Position numbers and translations under genes: made by a program. The notes below the pieces were generated by a model. It saw nothing but the letters and a program-made list of their open reading frames with translations, had not been told where the DNA came from and searched no databases. DNA of 64,000 nt from Cladobotryum mycophilum. Lineage: Eukaryota > Ascomycota > Sordariomycetes > Hypocreales > Hypocreaceae. This document shows, piece by piece, positions 1-10,262 of the stretch (positions are counted from its first letter, which is position 1; each line of letters opens with the position of its first letter). Where the stretch lies: the NCBI GenBank assembly GCA_036429605.1, contig JAVFKD010000004.1, positions 992,001 to 1,056,000 on the forward strand. The letters run 5' to 3'.

Positions 1-490
1 AGGATTCAAGCTTATACAAAGAGATCTTACCCGGGACGATCGTGAAGATATCTATATGGGGCTGCCACTACAATATTGTTTTACTGGTTTGAAGTTGTCT
101 AGCTGTCTTGAAAAGCAGCAAAGATAACCCGTCTTTCTGAACCAATGTTTAGAATTGAAATCGGATCATAGTATGCGGGCTTCGTTTTTCTCAATCAAAG
201 ATATACAACTGGATCCTTTATCTTATTAACTTAATTAATACCTATTTAAGTCATCCGGCATCGGCTACTAATGATGTGGTGATGCAACGGAAGGGAATAC
301 GAGGGGCGGGGTAATGAGACTCATGGATACGTTACGTCTGGTATAAGACAAAAAAAAGTCCCCCACATACAGATTTCATCATTACGACCTGATTATTTTG
401 TTTCTCGTGTTTTTATTCAAGTAGATTTTTTGTGATTATTTTGTTTACAAAGAAAAAGGAATACAGACTGAAACAAGTGTATACATCGCA
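1..490. other. Intergenic, upstream of the SDR gene
   Basis: No coding sequence or RNA gene could be supported here. The stretch is AT-rich with short A/T runs, and its right part is the presumed promoter and leader of the dehydrogenase that starts at 491. A run of seven A's near 351-357 and a purine-rich leader just before the start codon are the only visible features. Confidence 0.6.
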
Positions 491-1279
491 ATGGCAGAAG
501 GAGAGAATAAATTTGCTAGCTACCCTAGTCTGGCTGATCGGATTGTCGTCCTCACAGGAGGAGCTCAAGGCATCGGCGCCAGCATGGTGGAGCAGTTCTC
601 CCTTCAAGGAGCGCAGGTCATATTCCTCGACGTCGAGGACCATCCCGCCAATGAGGTGGTTAGCAAGGTCGCCGCCCTGGGCGTTAAGCACAAGCCCATC
701 TACCACCACTGCGATGTAGTGCAGGTGGATTCAGAGCTGAAGCCCACGGCGGAGAAGATATTGGCCGAGTACCCCAAGATTGACGTGCTGATCAACAATG
801 CGGCCAAGGGGATGGTGAAGCCCACGGGCGAGATCACGACGGAGTGGTGGGACGAGAGTCTGAATGTGAATCTGCGGCACCAGTTCTTCCTCACGCAGGC
901 CCTGACGCCGGGATTGGTCGCCGCCGGGGGCCACGCCTCCGTGGTCAACATGGGGAGCATATCGTGGGCGCTCCCGGCGACCGGCATAGTGCCGTACACG
1001 ACGAGCAAGGCCGCCGTCATGGGGCTCACGCGGACGCTGGCTCACGAGCTGGGGCCTAGGGGCGTGAGGGTGAACAGCATCATGCCCGGGTCGATAGCCA
1101 CGGAGAGGGAGCTAAAGCATGTAATGACGCCCGAGTACGAGCAAAAGGTCCTCGGCGGTCAGGCGTTGAAGAGGTTGATCAAGCCGGTGGAGGTGGCTAG
1201 GTTGGCCATGTGGTTGGCTTCGGACGACAGTGCCATGATAACGAATCAGAGCATTAGGATTGATGCCGGTTGGACATGA
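491..1279 (+). CDS. Short-chain dehydrogenase/reductase (classical SDR)
   Basis: An intronless 262-aa NAD(P)(H)-dependent oxidoreductase of the classical SDR family, with a single Rossmann domain. The cofactor motif TGGAQGIG is at residues 22-29, the NNAA motif at 102-105, the catalytic Asn at about 127, Ser156, and the YxxxK active site as Tyr169/Lys173. An acidic Asp47 at the end of the second strand suggests NAD(H) preference (inference from known SDR rules). The length is normal for the family and all catalytic residues are present. The ATG follows a purine-rich leader and no upstream in-frame alternative is needed. The substrate cannot be told from the sequence; family members act on sugars, polyols, ketones or secondary metabolites. 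It converges with the aldolase gene, with 234 bp between the stop codons, so a shared catabolic role is possible but unproven. Confidence 0.93.
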   Translation: MAEGENKFASYPSLADRIVVLTGGAQGIGASMVEQFSLQGAQVIFLDVEDHPANEVVSKVAALGVKHKPIYHHCDVVQVDSELKPTAEKILAEYPKIDVLINNAAKGMVKPTGEITTEWWDESLNVNLRHQFFLTQALTPGLVAAGGHASVVNMGSISWALPATGIVPYTTSKAAVMGLTRTLAHELGPRGVRVNSIMPGSIATERELKHVMTPEYEQKVLGGQALKRLIKPVEVARLAMWLASDDSAMITNQSIRIDAGWT

Positions 1280-1513
1280 AAGGGCGTGGACAGGGGGGTT
1301 AGGGAGGGGAGCTGTACGATACGCAGATAGGTTGTGGGTTATGGGAGGGTGTTTGGTTGAAGTAAGGGGGGAGGGGTGTTTTCTCTTTCAAAGGGGATAG
1401 CTTTTCATTAGGTTCCTAGAGATGGGATGAAAAAGATTCCTGAAGCCTAAAACCATATGACTAACAAAAACATGCTTTCTGAACAAGTGGCACCTATCCA
1501 TGAAAGCTCAGTT

Positions 1514-2680
1514 TTACGCCTTGCCACTCGAACCCACCACATCCATCTGCAAAGCCAGGGAGTCTGCCACTTTGTCCACGCCCTCGTCCAACAGCTGCGT
1601 AAACGAGACCTTGTTTGCGTTCTCTCCAAGGTGGTCATAGTAGTGCTGCAGGACATCCTTGTTGACATTGATCTTCCTCACACCTGCTTGGATGAGCCTG
1701 GTCAGGAGGTCATCAGAGAAGCCAGTGACTCCATGCAGAGCGATCAGGACGTCATTGGCCTTTGTGACTTCGTTTACTTGTGCAAGTCTGAAACGATGTT
1801 AGCAAAAAGAGGAAGGGAAGGGACGGTATAATCAGGGGGCACATATAGGTTACATTGCATGTGCAGATGAAATGGCAGGACATACATCACATTTGAGGGG
1901 AGAGAGAGGAGGAGGGGGGGGGGGCTGGGTAGGGTGTATACACACACACACACATATTCACTCACATACACACACTACAGACATACATACCTGTCAAAGT
2001 CCAATACGATGCCACGAGGACCATAGGCCCCATGCACGTTTCCAAAAGCCGGGGCTAGGAGATCGACTCCGACATCCGCAAACTGCTGGGCCTCCTCGGG
2101 CGTAGTCATGAGCCCGCTTAGATCCGCCGTATCTGAGATGCCATCCTCGCCGCCCTCAATCCTACCAGACTCCGCTTCCGCCGCGATGCCGCGGGTGTGG
2201 CAGTACTCGACCAGTTCCTTTGTCCTGGCGAGGTTCTCCTCCCTGGGGTGGTGCGACATGTCGACCATGATGGAGTCAAAGGGCAGAGAGCAGGCCCTCC
2301 TGACCATGTCCTCGTCCTGGCAGTGGTCGAGGTGGATGGAGATGGGGACGCTGGCCTGCCTGGCTGCCTGGGCGGCGGCGTGGACGAGGACCCCGTTGGA
2401 GTGAGTGATGGCCCACGGGAACAGTTGGATGATCAGGGGGATCTCTTTCTCTCGGCTGCTTTGACGAAACCGAGCACCTGTTCGAGGTTGTATCTGCCCA
2501 CAGACTTTTGTGAGCAATCATTTGCTCCCTCCCTCTCTCTCTCTCTCTCTCTCTGTCTCTATGTCTCTCCTTTCTCGTATTTTTTACAACTCACCCCACA
2601 GCAGCCAGCACGCCATATTTTCCTTCATCTGCCGCACGAAGGATCCTCATCGTCTTATTGTCCCGAAGCCGATCTGCCAT
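1514..2680 (-). CDS. Class II ketose-bisphosphate aldolase family protein, with a -1 frameshift
   Basis: Three exons: 2680-2595, 2493-1991 and 1787-1514, both introns GT-AG. The product would be about 287 aa, normal for the class II (zinc-dependent) fructose/tagatose-bisphosphate aldolase family, which cleaves ketose bisphosphates to triose phosphates. The zinc and catalytic region HLDHCQD is present, followed by an Asp-rich strand (SIMVDMSHH), the glycine/His loop AFGNVHGAYG and the C-terminal phosphate-binding strand IALHGVTGFSDD plus KINVNKD. The frame breaks once: codons before the C run at 2436-2440 read AAERKRSP and run into a stop, while the rest (LIIQLFPWA onward) is in the next frame. 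One extra C in that run restores a continuous protein. This is either an assembly indel or a recent frameshift. The start at 2680 was chosen because the upstream in-frame extension is low-complexity leucine. The exact sugar substrate is unknown. Confidence 0.85.
2436..2440 (-). other. Probable 1-nt deletion in a C/G homopolymer (aldolase frameshift)
   Basis: Five G's on the + strand (C5 on the coding strand). Six would keep the aldolase open, giving Arg-Ser-Pro-Leu-Ile-Ile across the site. As written, the upstream frame meets TGA immediately. Confidence 0.75.
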
Positions 2681-2809
2681 CTTTACTGAAACCTGCCGCT
2701 CCTCTTCCGCGTATTCTATCCGCGTATTCAACGGGTTCACCCCAAGCTTATTACCTAATACGAGAAAAAGAAGAAGTAGAAGAAGAAACAAAGAAAGAAA
2801 GAAGAAAGA

Positions 2810-3756
2810 AGACTATCCGGTAACCGTTACTCGTAAAAAAATAAAAAGGGATCCCGTAGGATTCGTATCCCATAAGCTTAATTCCACTTCCAGTTTAGTG
2901 AACCCAGTATGTTCTTGGGAAACTGAATCAATGCTGTCTACAACCCCTCAATTTTCGGGTCTACACCTTGCGAAGAGAGAGGTCACATTGGGCCGAGTTG
3001 GAGATGCCCCGCAAAACCGGAGACGGCCGTGAAATCAAGGACTGAATTCGAGGGGGGAAGACTCCCCACCCCCAACCCTTTCCCCCGGTCACCGCAAGAA
3101 GTAATTCACATAATCCTTATGGGGATGTTAAGAGGTATTTTGAGTAAAAGTCTCTGGAAAAAGAAGAAGAGAATATAATTCACCGAATAATACGGAGTTT
3201 TCGCTCATCAGAATAATATCCGAAATTAAAGGACTCGCTCAAGGGGGTGCAAGCTATTTTTTTCTCCCTTCGTCCCAACGTAGGAATGTAACGCTTCTAG
3301 AACAAATCCCGACTTAGAACATTCTAGAAAACAACGTGCCGATAAGATATAGATCGAGTGCCTATAGCAAAAATCAAGAGCCAGCGAATTAGAACGTTGT
3401 CTTTACGTGAAACTGGACCTGCTGTCACGGTAAGCCGGCAAACGCGGGGGGGAGCTTTAACGTACAAGTATGATGAACAAGGGAGGGTAATGAGACATTT
3501 GTCTTGGGGACGGAATGAAGAAATGCGGAAGGCTTTCCGCTATAGTAGTTGTAGTATAGGCAGTATGATGATAGTATCAGATGGAAATAATGTCGCGTGA
3601 TGGTGCAGACCCAGTAGGACGAGATCACCGGGGCGAAGTAAAACAAGCCCTCTCAGTTTCTATTCGTTACGGATTACATGTACATGAATCGTGCTGGTAA
3701 CTCTTCTATATGACAAGACAGCTAACGGTAGGGGGTAAATTATTGGTACGGGTTCA
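2810..3756. other. Unassigned segment of foreign-looking texture
   Basis: About 0.95 kb between the aldolase leader and the permease stop. I recognise no fungal gene here. It lacks the CT/GT microsatellites and T-rich leaders seen elsewhere. It contains short purine-rich blocks and an 80-codon open frame at 3358-3600 (+) that matches no family I know and has a basic, low-information sequence. Some stretches, such as the run of C's near 3065-3085 and the mixed block at 3421-3500, remind me of plant-type organellar non-coding DNA or a decayed intron, but this is only an impression. It could equally be diverged fungal spacer or a dead element. Confidence 0.35.
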
Positions 3757-5764
3757 TTAAAAGAGCGTCTTAAGGAGGCGCCTCCAAGCCGGTAGCCTGC
3801 TCACACGCTCCCTATATGCGTTGATCTCATCCCAATCCAGCTCTCGCCGTCCGGTGTCAACGTCGATCTGCTCAATCCTCAGCCAGCCAGCCCTCTTCCA
3901 GAGATAGCCACACACCCAAAACGCAATGACAATGGGAAAGGCGAGATAGGCCTTGAAGAACCCCTTGGCGTCGTTGAGGCCATGCTTCCCCGCTGGGGCA
4001 ATAGCTGAGTAGAACTATAGGGGGAAGATCGCCACATTAGTATAGGTTTTGCTATAGGCCTTGGGATAGGGAGGGGGTGCACATACCTGGGCGATGAAAA
4101 CAATGACACACATTATGAGCCCGATCCACGAGCCTATGACGCCAAAGACGGCCTTGAATGGGATTTCGTCGACTGAATGACCGTTGTAGGCCCAGGCTTT
4201 GCGGAACCGGATGTGAGCAATACAGATGGACCCCCAAGTGAACAGCGCAGCGAGGCCGGATAGAGCCTGGAGCCAATCAAATACCTCGGGTCCAGATGCA
4301 CTCAGGTTGATGTAAGCCAAAGGTCCCATGAGGATAAGAGCAATGACCGAAGGCAACGGCCGACCGGATCGATCAATGTAAGTGAAAATCTTAGGAGCGT
4401 AGCCTTGTTGGGCGAGCGCCGTGAGTGTTCGCGAACCACCGTACACGGCAGAGACTCCGATGGAGATGACCGATACCAAGATGACGGCATTCATGAAGTG
4501 ATCGAATCCTCGTAAACCCGCATACAGTCCGACGAGAACAAAGGGGGATGCCTTGACGTCGGTATACGCAGAGTCAGAGAGAAGCCTGGGATCGTCCGAC
4601 GGGACAAGAAGTCCCACGAAGAACAGACCCAAAACGTAGAATAAAGTAATCCGCCAGAAAACCTGTTTGATGGAGCTGGGTAGCGATTTCACGGGGTTCT
4701 TGCTCTCCGCCGCAGCGAGTCCCACCAGCTCCGTGCCCGTAAACGAAAACGCGGCGCTCACGAAGACGGAGCAGAAGCCCCTGAACCCATTACGAAAGGC
4801 CCCCGGATCGTACCAGTACCTCGCGCCCCAGTATTCGTGGTACCGCCCTTGTGAGGGCCCCCGCCGAGCACGAGCACGAAACAGATGATCATGAAGATGA
4901 CCGCCGCGGTGAGCTTGATGGTGGCCGCCCAGAATTCCTCCTCCGCGTAGCCCAGGCTGCCGAAGATGTTGATGACGATGATGGCGACGAGGAAGACGGT
5001 GATCCAGACGGCGACGTTGACCTCGGCGTTCCAGTACTGGATGACGAGGGCGCAGACGGTCAGCTCGAGGGGGAGGGAGATGCCCCAGGCGAAGAGGTAG
5101 TTCCACCCGACGGCGAAGCCAAAGGATGGGTCGATGAAGCGGGTGGCGTATGTGTAGAAGCCGCCTGAGATGGGGTACATGATGGAGAGCTCGCCCAGAG
5201 CCCAGACTTGAATGTGTCAGCACAGCACAGCACAGCACAATTGTTCTAAAAATCTAGAGGAGGACATGGTTTGAAGAATTTTTGACATACCGACGTTGAA
5301 AACCATGAAGCCAATGATGGAGAAGCATATCAGCATTGAAGCAGGTCCCTAATCACTCACATATTAGTTATTCACCCTCATATCATACGCAGTTTGATAA
5401 GACAGAAAGAAAGAAAGAAAGAAAGAATAACACTTACACCCCTACTCAAAGCACCCCCCGAACCAACAAAGAAACCCGCACCAATCGACCCCCCAATAGC
5501 AATCATCTGCAGATGCCGCGTCTTCATCGCCCGATCCATCTCCACCACACCCAGTCCATAGTGCCTTTTCTGAAAGGACCTGGCGTTTAGTCCGCTCCGG
5601 GTCCAAAAGTCCTCATCTTGAAAGGTCGCGGCGAAGCCTTCGCCGGACGCTCTGTTGTCGTTGTTGACGGCATGAGGAGTGGTGAGGCTGGGGGTTTTGC
5701 CTCGGAAGACGCCCTTTTCGTCGGCCAGGGCGGATGCCTGGCTGGAACTGGGCTCTTCCAACAT
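3757..5764 (-). CDS. Amino-acid permease (yeast AAT/APC family), with a -1 frameshift
   Basis: Four exons: 5764-5438, 5348-5291, 5206-4087 and 4014-3757, all introns GT-AG. The full product is about 587 aa with an acidic hydrophilic N-terminus of about 80 residues and about 12 membrane segments, matching fungal plasma-membrane amino-acid/H+ symporters (Gap1/Dip5-like). The first-helix signature GGSIGAGFFVGSGGALSRGG spans the exon 1/2 junction, and the conserved block around FCSVFVSAAFSFTGTELVGL is present. The frame shifts by one base at about 4841-4848: upstream reads to GGGPHKGG and downstream resumes at YHEYWGARYWYDP, the usual family sequence. One extra G beside the GGGCGG stretch would repair it. 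Without the missing base, exon 3 (1120 nt) is one base short of the phase needed. The C-terminus (REL, DWDEI) is normal. Substrate range cannot be read from the sequence. Confidence 0.9.
4841..4848 (-). other. Probable 1-nt deletion in a G/C run (permease frameshift)
   Basis: The coding strand reads AAGGGCGGTACCAC here. With GGG in place of GG the frame continues as Lys-Gly-Gly-Tyr-His-Glu-Tyr, the expected permease sequence. As written, the upstream frame continues into Thr-Thr-Asn-Thr and stops later. Confidence 0.75.
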
Positions 5765-6878
5765 GTTGTATTATATCAACCAGTGTATTTTTCTTAGAAC
5801 TGGAGATTTATAGTCCACTGGTGATTGCAACCTCTGTGCATCTGAAACGGATAGAGGGGAGTAGATGCCAAGCAAGTCATTATTTAAACTACATACTTGT
5901 AGATGCAAACTGCCAGGATACACAGGCTCCGGAAATAAATCTTACTACTTCCATCGATGTAAAAGAAAAAAATTAATATAAAAAAAAACTCTGCGGAAGA
6001 TCAGAAAGTGTCCGAGAGTCATCCCTGGATTATTCTAGGCACGACCAGCCAGGGGGACGTTGTCCATACAAACGCAAAAACCAGCAAGAGACAGGGAGCG
6101 GCACAGAAGAAAGTATTGAATCCACCTTGTATTACATGATCGTCCAAAAAAAGTTCGTATAGGAAAGTTCTTCTAGACCTTTTTTTCTTCTTCTCTGATC
6201 TAAATTTGAAGGACACAAAAGTGGCATGATATATTGGTATCCGCCTTGCATCATGGATTCTCGGTGTGAGCACGGGAGAACAACCATGCAATGCACGAAC
6301 TGTAAGACGCAGATATTTTTCTCCGGAGGGGAGAGGAGGTGGCGAGTAAGTCGATTTTTGTCTTCCGAATAGCCGGGAAATAGGTAGGTAGGCTTTTCAA
6401 TTAAAGGGTATTTATAAGATCATAGTAAGCGGAAGATGCAGTACGAGACTGGCCTCACGATGGGTGAGGAATATGCGATGGGGTCAGTTTCTCGTCAGCC
6501 CGTTGCGGATCTCGGTCTGCCAACTCGGACCGGTCCGTTGAAGAGAAGAATAGCCTTTATCAAGTCAGTACGATATAAGACTATTGGGTTGTTTCGGACT
6601 TGATCTGTAATTTGGATCGTATCTCCATTGCTACCGTCAATAGTGAATGTAAGCTACGAGAAACGCATATGTAATAACAGACGTCCATTATTTCACGCTT
6701 CATAGAGACCCCAGTAGATGCCGGACTTAGCCGTATGGTAAAATCTCATCATCTGACAGGGATCCATGTTAATTAGAAAGAAAGAAAAAAATGAGTAGAC
6801 GCTTCAGAGATTTCTTCATTCCTAAAATGACACCTCAGGGCACATCCAACGTTGTCATGAACAAAAGACAAAAAATCA
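5765..6878. other. Intergenic, upstream of the permease
   Basis: No supported gene. It holds the permease promoter on the minus strand. Open frames here are short and of low information. One copy of TACTTGTA lies at 5894-5901. Confidence 0.6.
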
Positions 6879-6948
6879 GGTTCTGGGGGAGTCGAACCCT
6901 CGCTGGCGGAATCAAAATCCGCAGTCATAACCGTTAGACCACAGAACC
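6879..6948 (-). tRNA. tRNA-Gln (anticodon TTG)
   Basis: Read on the minus strand, the acceptor arms GGTTCTG/CAGAACC pair perfectly over 7 bp. A D-arm (GTC/GAC) follows, then an anticodon stem GCGGA/TCCGC around the loop TTTTGAT, giving anticodon TTG (decodes CAA, Gln). The T-loop TTCGACT is canonical. The gene is 70 nt, shorter than the usual 72, and the T-stem is one base short: either the last C of the C run belongs to the acceptor, leaving a 4-bp T-stem, or a C is missing from the run at about 6885-6889. There is no intron. The discriminator base is T. No clear T-run terminator follows the gene on its own strand. Confidence 0.87.
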
Positions 6949-7459
6949 AGGAGAGGCGGTGATCCGCTTCCGGTGGGAACTGGTTGTTGGGTGAGCGATC
7001 AAATCCAGCTTATGTAGGTTTGCTGACATGAACTTTTCCTAGTTTGTCCAACCGACTCCCCCACACAGTGTCTACTTGTAGATATGATCCATCAGCCTAG
7101 GTTGTTTCAGAGTCATCATTTGAATGCAGACGGCAATGCACGGTCTCGGCAGCATCGTATTGGAAATTACTTTATTTTCTAAGAAAATCATATGAGCCGA
7201 TCGTTTTTAACGCATTGATGAATTGCACATAATTCTACCGCAGGTCTGTACAATAATGGAGTGTTACCCTATAACCATGAACCGGCCAGAAAAGTTCAAG
7301 TTGTGATATAAACAAAACTTGATACACGGTAACGATCACAAACAGTGAGGCTAATTGTATTTTTATCTAGACAATCCCCCAAAAAATCGATTTTAAAACA
7401 TGCATATTTGTTATTTACAAAGCTAGCTCCTAGATACTATTATCGCTGGCGCATTCACT
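6949..7459. other. Intergenic between tRNA-Gln and the unknown minus-strand gene
   Basis: AT-rich spacer with no supported coding or RNA gene. It contains one TACTTGTA motif at 7073-7080 and a short A-rich block near 7380. The right end is the presumed 3' untranslated region of the gene ending at 7460. Confidence 0.6.
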
Positions 7460-8074
7460 TTACATACCCCCAACTGCTTGTATAACCTCTGCTGCCGCAC
7501 TTTCGACTCTATCATTCAGCATCTTTGTTTGATACGCTGACATGACGGCAACCTCAACAAGAAAGTCATCACCAGTCACCAACATTTCAACCCTTTGATT
7601 CCCAAACCCTCCCATCTTGACTTTTGTCTTGGCCAACTTATTCCCAGCGCCATCAGTCAACGTCAAGGTTGAACTGCCCGTTAACTGATTCATCTTCCAC
7701 TTTAAATCGCCACCGGGCCCGCCCTTGACCTTGAAGTTGCCCGACATGTCCATCTTGGTGGTCATTTTGTATCCACGGACGACTAGCTCGTTTGGCTTGC
7801 TCGACGATGCGTAGTCTGCATGACCGATCGGTGGGTTCTGGTTGTAGCCCGCGTATGGATCTGAAATGCCGCGGAAGACGAGCACTCTGGTCATGGCATC
7901 TGCTGGCCCCTGAGGGACCATTGAGAAAAGAGGCGGTGCATTCGCGGGACTGCCTTCTGGTTGGACTATCATGGTGCCCGGACTCGTTGTTGATGCGCGG
8001 ATGCATAGCATATTAGATGAAGGGTTGAAATAATTAGAAGACCCAGATATGAGTTGCTTCAAGAAGCTAGGCAT
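7460..8074 (-). CDS. Conserved-looking hypothetical protein, possibly tubby/LURP-one-like fold
   Basis: A single-exon frame of 204 aa from the ATG at 8074. An open frame continues upstream to about 8182 but has no ATG, so 8074 is preferred unless an upstream exon exists. The N-terminal third is Ser/Pro/Asn-rich. The C-terminal half is a run of alternating beta-strand-like segments with glycine turns (MTTKMDMSGNFKVKGG, KWKMNQLTGSSTLTL, KTKVKMGGFG, RVEMLVTGDDFLVEVAVMSAY), ending in a short amphipathic helix. This pattern recalls the small beta-barrels of tubby-C/LURP-one-related proteins in fungi, but I see no diagnostic residue. No signal peptide or membrane segment is evident. Function is unknown; the fold suggestion is weak inference. 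Confidence 0.6.
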   Translation of the reverse strand: MPSFLKQLISGSSNYFNPSSNMLCIRASTTSPGTMIVQPEGSPANAPPLFSMVPQGPADAMTRVLVFRGISDPYAGYNQNPPIGHADYASSSKPNELVVRGYKMTTKMDMSGNFKVKGGPGGDLKWKMNQLTGSSTLTLTDGAGNKLAKTKVKMGGFGNQRVEMLVTGDDFLVEVAVMSAYQTKMLNDRVESAAAEVIQAVGGM

Positions 8075-9009
8075 GCTGTCGTAGTTTGGTGTTTGCAAGT
8101 ATCTCAAAATATTCGCGTTTGTATGATGGTATAGTGCTTGAGAGGAGGAGCGGCAAAATGAAGACCATAGGGAGCATTTCACGACATCTTTATATCCTCC
8201 AAGCCGGCTCTTTAAAAGTAAGCATAATCCTGTCTAGTTGCAGAAAAACCTTTTCTCAACGCCTCAAAATCGAGATATGTGACCGAGGCTGAAGCGATCA
8301 TGGATGATGCATCAAGAACGACGACTTCTCCCAAGCATTCTAATGCCCCAAAAAGGAAATGATGCTACGATACAAAGGATGGGTATCCAATCAGTAGCCG
8401 GAATCCGGTAGTAAGGTTTAAGGCTGAATCCTTCTGGATCGAGGAGTGGTGCTTCTCCACGTCATTGTGGTTGTCTGACCGTTGATCAAAGCTGTGGCTG
8501 AGGTGCTTGACAAGGCGCTGTTCGCACGACCTTTAACACGCATTGCCACATTGAAACCATTTGACTATTTCTATTTGGGAAAAATGGTGCGCTGAAGAAT
8601 GCTGGTAGTCCTTGTAAGTTGGGGCTATAGCCTCCACCAGCAACAATGATTGTGCTGGAACTGATCCTCAAGACGTGAAGCGGGTTCCTGGACAAGTCAA
8701 TGAACAATGCTAGAGAAGCATCCTCTGGTAAACCAGGTTACGCATCGAGTTACTCGAGGGTTAGGTATTGTAACAGAAACACGCGTTTTCTCCCATTAGA
8801 TAGCTGTCCAATCAGAGCCCCAGGCGTGCCCCGTCAACACTGGAGCATCTTCACCAACCCCGCGAAAGGCCGCGACAAGCCGAGCCATTCATTTACCCTT
8901 CTGAACCGACGTCGACCGTCGGCTTGGAACTGGGGAAAACCAATGCTTCCCTTTTCCTCACTTCCACCTTATCGCTGCTTCATATTAAAGTCATATCGAG
9001 ACCAAAAAT
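8075..9009. other. Intergenic between divergent genes
   Basis: Upstream DNA shared by the unknown minus-strand gene and the E1-beta gene. Short open frames here lack any recognisable domain. No RNA gene was seen. Confidence 0.6.
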
Positions 9010-10262
9010 ATGAAGCGTCAAGCTGTTCGTCACTTGAGGGCCGCGCTGGCGCATCCCCAATCCGTACGGTTACCTGTCCGTCTGGCCCGGTGCTATTCCA
9101 CACATCCTCCCAATGCGAGACTGAACTTGCCCGTCGACTATTCGACGACCCCATTGCTGGCCCATAACGCGGAAGCTGTTCGAAGGAACACGGAGATTGC
9201 GCCAGAGGTCCGCAATGGCCCCACGAAGAAAATGAACCTTTTCCAGGCCGTCAATGACGCCCTTGGCACTGCACTGGCCGAGGATGACACCGTCGCCGTC
9301 TTTGGAGAGGATGTTGCCTTTGGTGGCGTGTTTCGATGTACGATGAAGCTTGCCGAGACGCACGGCGCTGATAGGGTGTTCAACACGCCTCTTACGGAGC
9401 AAGGTATCATGGGGTTCGCCATTGGTATGGCAGTCGAGGGTATGCGGCCAGTCGCGGAGATCCAGTTTGCCGATTACGTCTATCCGGCATTTGACCAAAT
9501 GGTAAACGAGGCAGCAAAGAAGAGATATATGGAGGGAGGCAATGATCGAAGTGCTGGCGGATTGACAGTCCGTATGCCCTGTGGTACTGTTGGCCACGGA
9601 GCTCTGTTCCACTCTCAGTCCCCGGAAGCCCTGTTCACACATATTCCTGGATGGCGGGTCATCATGCCTCGATCGCCAGTCCAGGCCAAGGGACTTTTAT
9701 TATCGGCCATCCGAAGCAACGACCCTTGCATTGTCATGGAGCCCAAAATTCTCTACCGAGCAGCGGTCGAGGAGGTCCCCGTCGCCGCCTACGAACTCCC
9801 GTTATCCAAGGCCGAGGTTTTGAAAGAAGGCAAGGATGTGACCATCATTTCCTACGGACAACCTCTGTACAACTGCATGATGGCATTACAAAAAGCAGAG
9901 GAAGACTTGGGCATCTCGGCCGAGTTGATCGATTTACGGACGATATATCCCTGGGACAAGAAGACTGTGTTTGAGAGCGTCAGGAAGACTGGCAGAGTTC
10001 TTATTGTGCACGAAGCAATGGTGAATGCTGGTGTTGGCGCTGAAGTTGCGGCCGCGATACAGGAGGACCCAGAGACCTTCCTCCACCTCGAAGCCCCCGT
10101 AGCACGTGTAGGCGGGTGGAGTATTCACAATGCGCTGATGTTTGAAAAGTTCCATATCCCGGATGTCGCAAGTAAGTTTCCCCTTCTATTATAATTCCTC
10201 GAACTGGTTGCTAATGTTTGGTAGGAATCTACGAGAACATCAAGAGCGTCTTGCAATATTAA
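9010..10262 (+). CDS. BCKDHB: Branched-chain 2-oxoacid dehydrogenase E1 component, beta subunit (mitochondrial)
   Basis: Two exons: 9010-10171 and 10225-10262, with a 53-nt GT-AG intron that leaves a 12-codon last exon ending in KSVLQY. The product is 399 aa. It forms the E1 alpha2/beta2 heterotetramer that decarboxylates branched 2-oxoacids with thiamine diphosphate in the mitochondrial matrix during Val/Leu/Ile breakdown. The N-terminus is Arg/Ala-rich, lacks acidic residues for the first 50 residues and carries RCYST, a typical mitochondrial presequence end. The block GEDVAFGGVFRCT distinguishes it from pyruvate dehydrogenase E1-beta. EIQFADYVYPAFDQ and HSQSPEALF (ThDP/E1-alpha interface), PRSPVQAKGLLL and the C-terminal transketolase domain with DLRTIYPWD follow. 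It precedes capping protein alpha on the same strand with a 400-bp gap; no functional link is expected. Confidence 0.95.

Noticed and set aside
4015..5238. Reading the permease as starting at the first Met or Leu of the minus-strand frame beginning near 5238
   Set aside because: The first 130 residues of that frame are an Arg/His-rich out-of-frame translation of exon 3; the true protein enters this frame only after the one-base shift at about 4845.
7460..8182. Extending the unknown protein to 240 aa
   Set aside because: The upstream codon at 8182 is GTG, not ATG, and nuclear genes of fungi rarely use it; the first ATG is at 8074.
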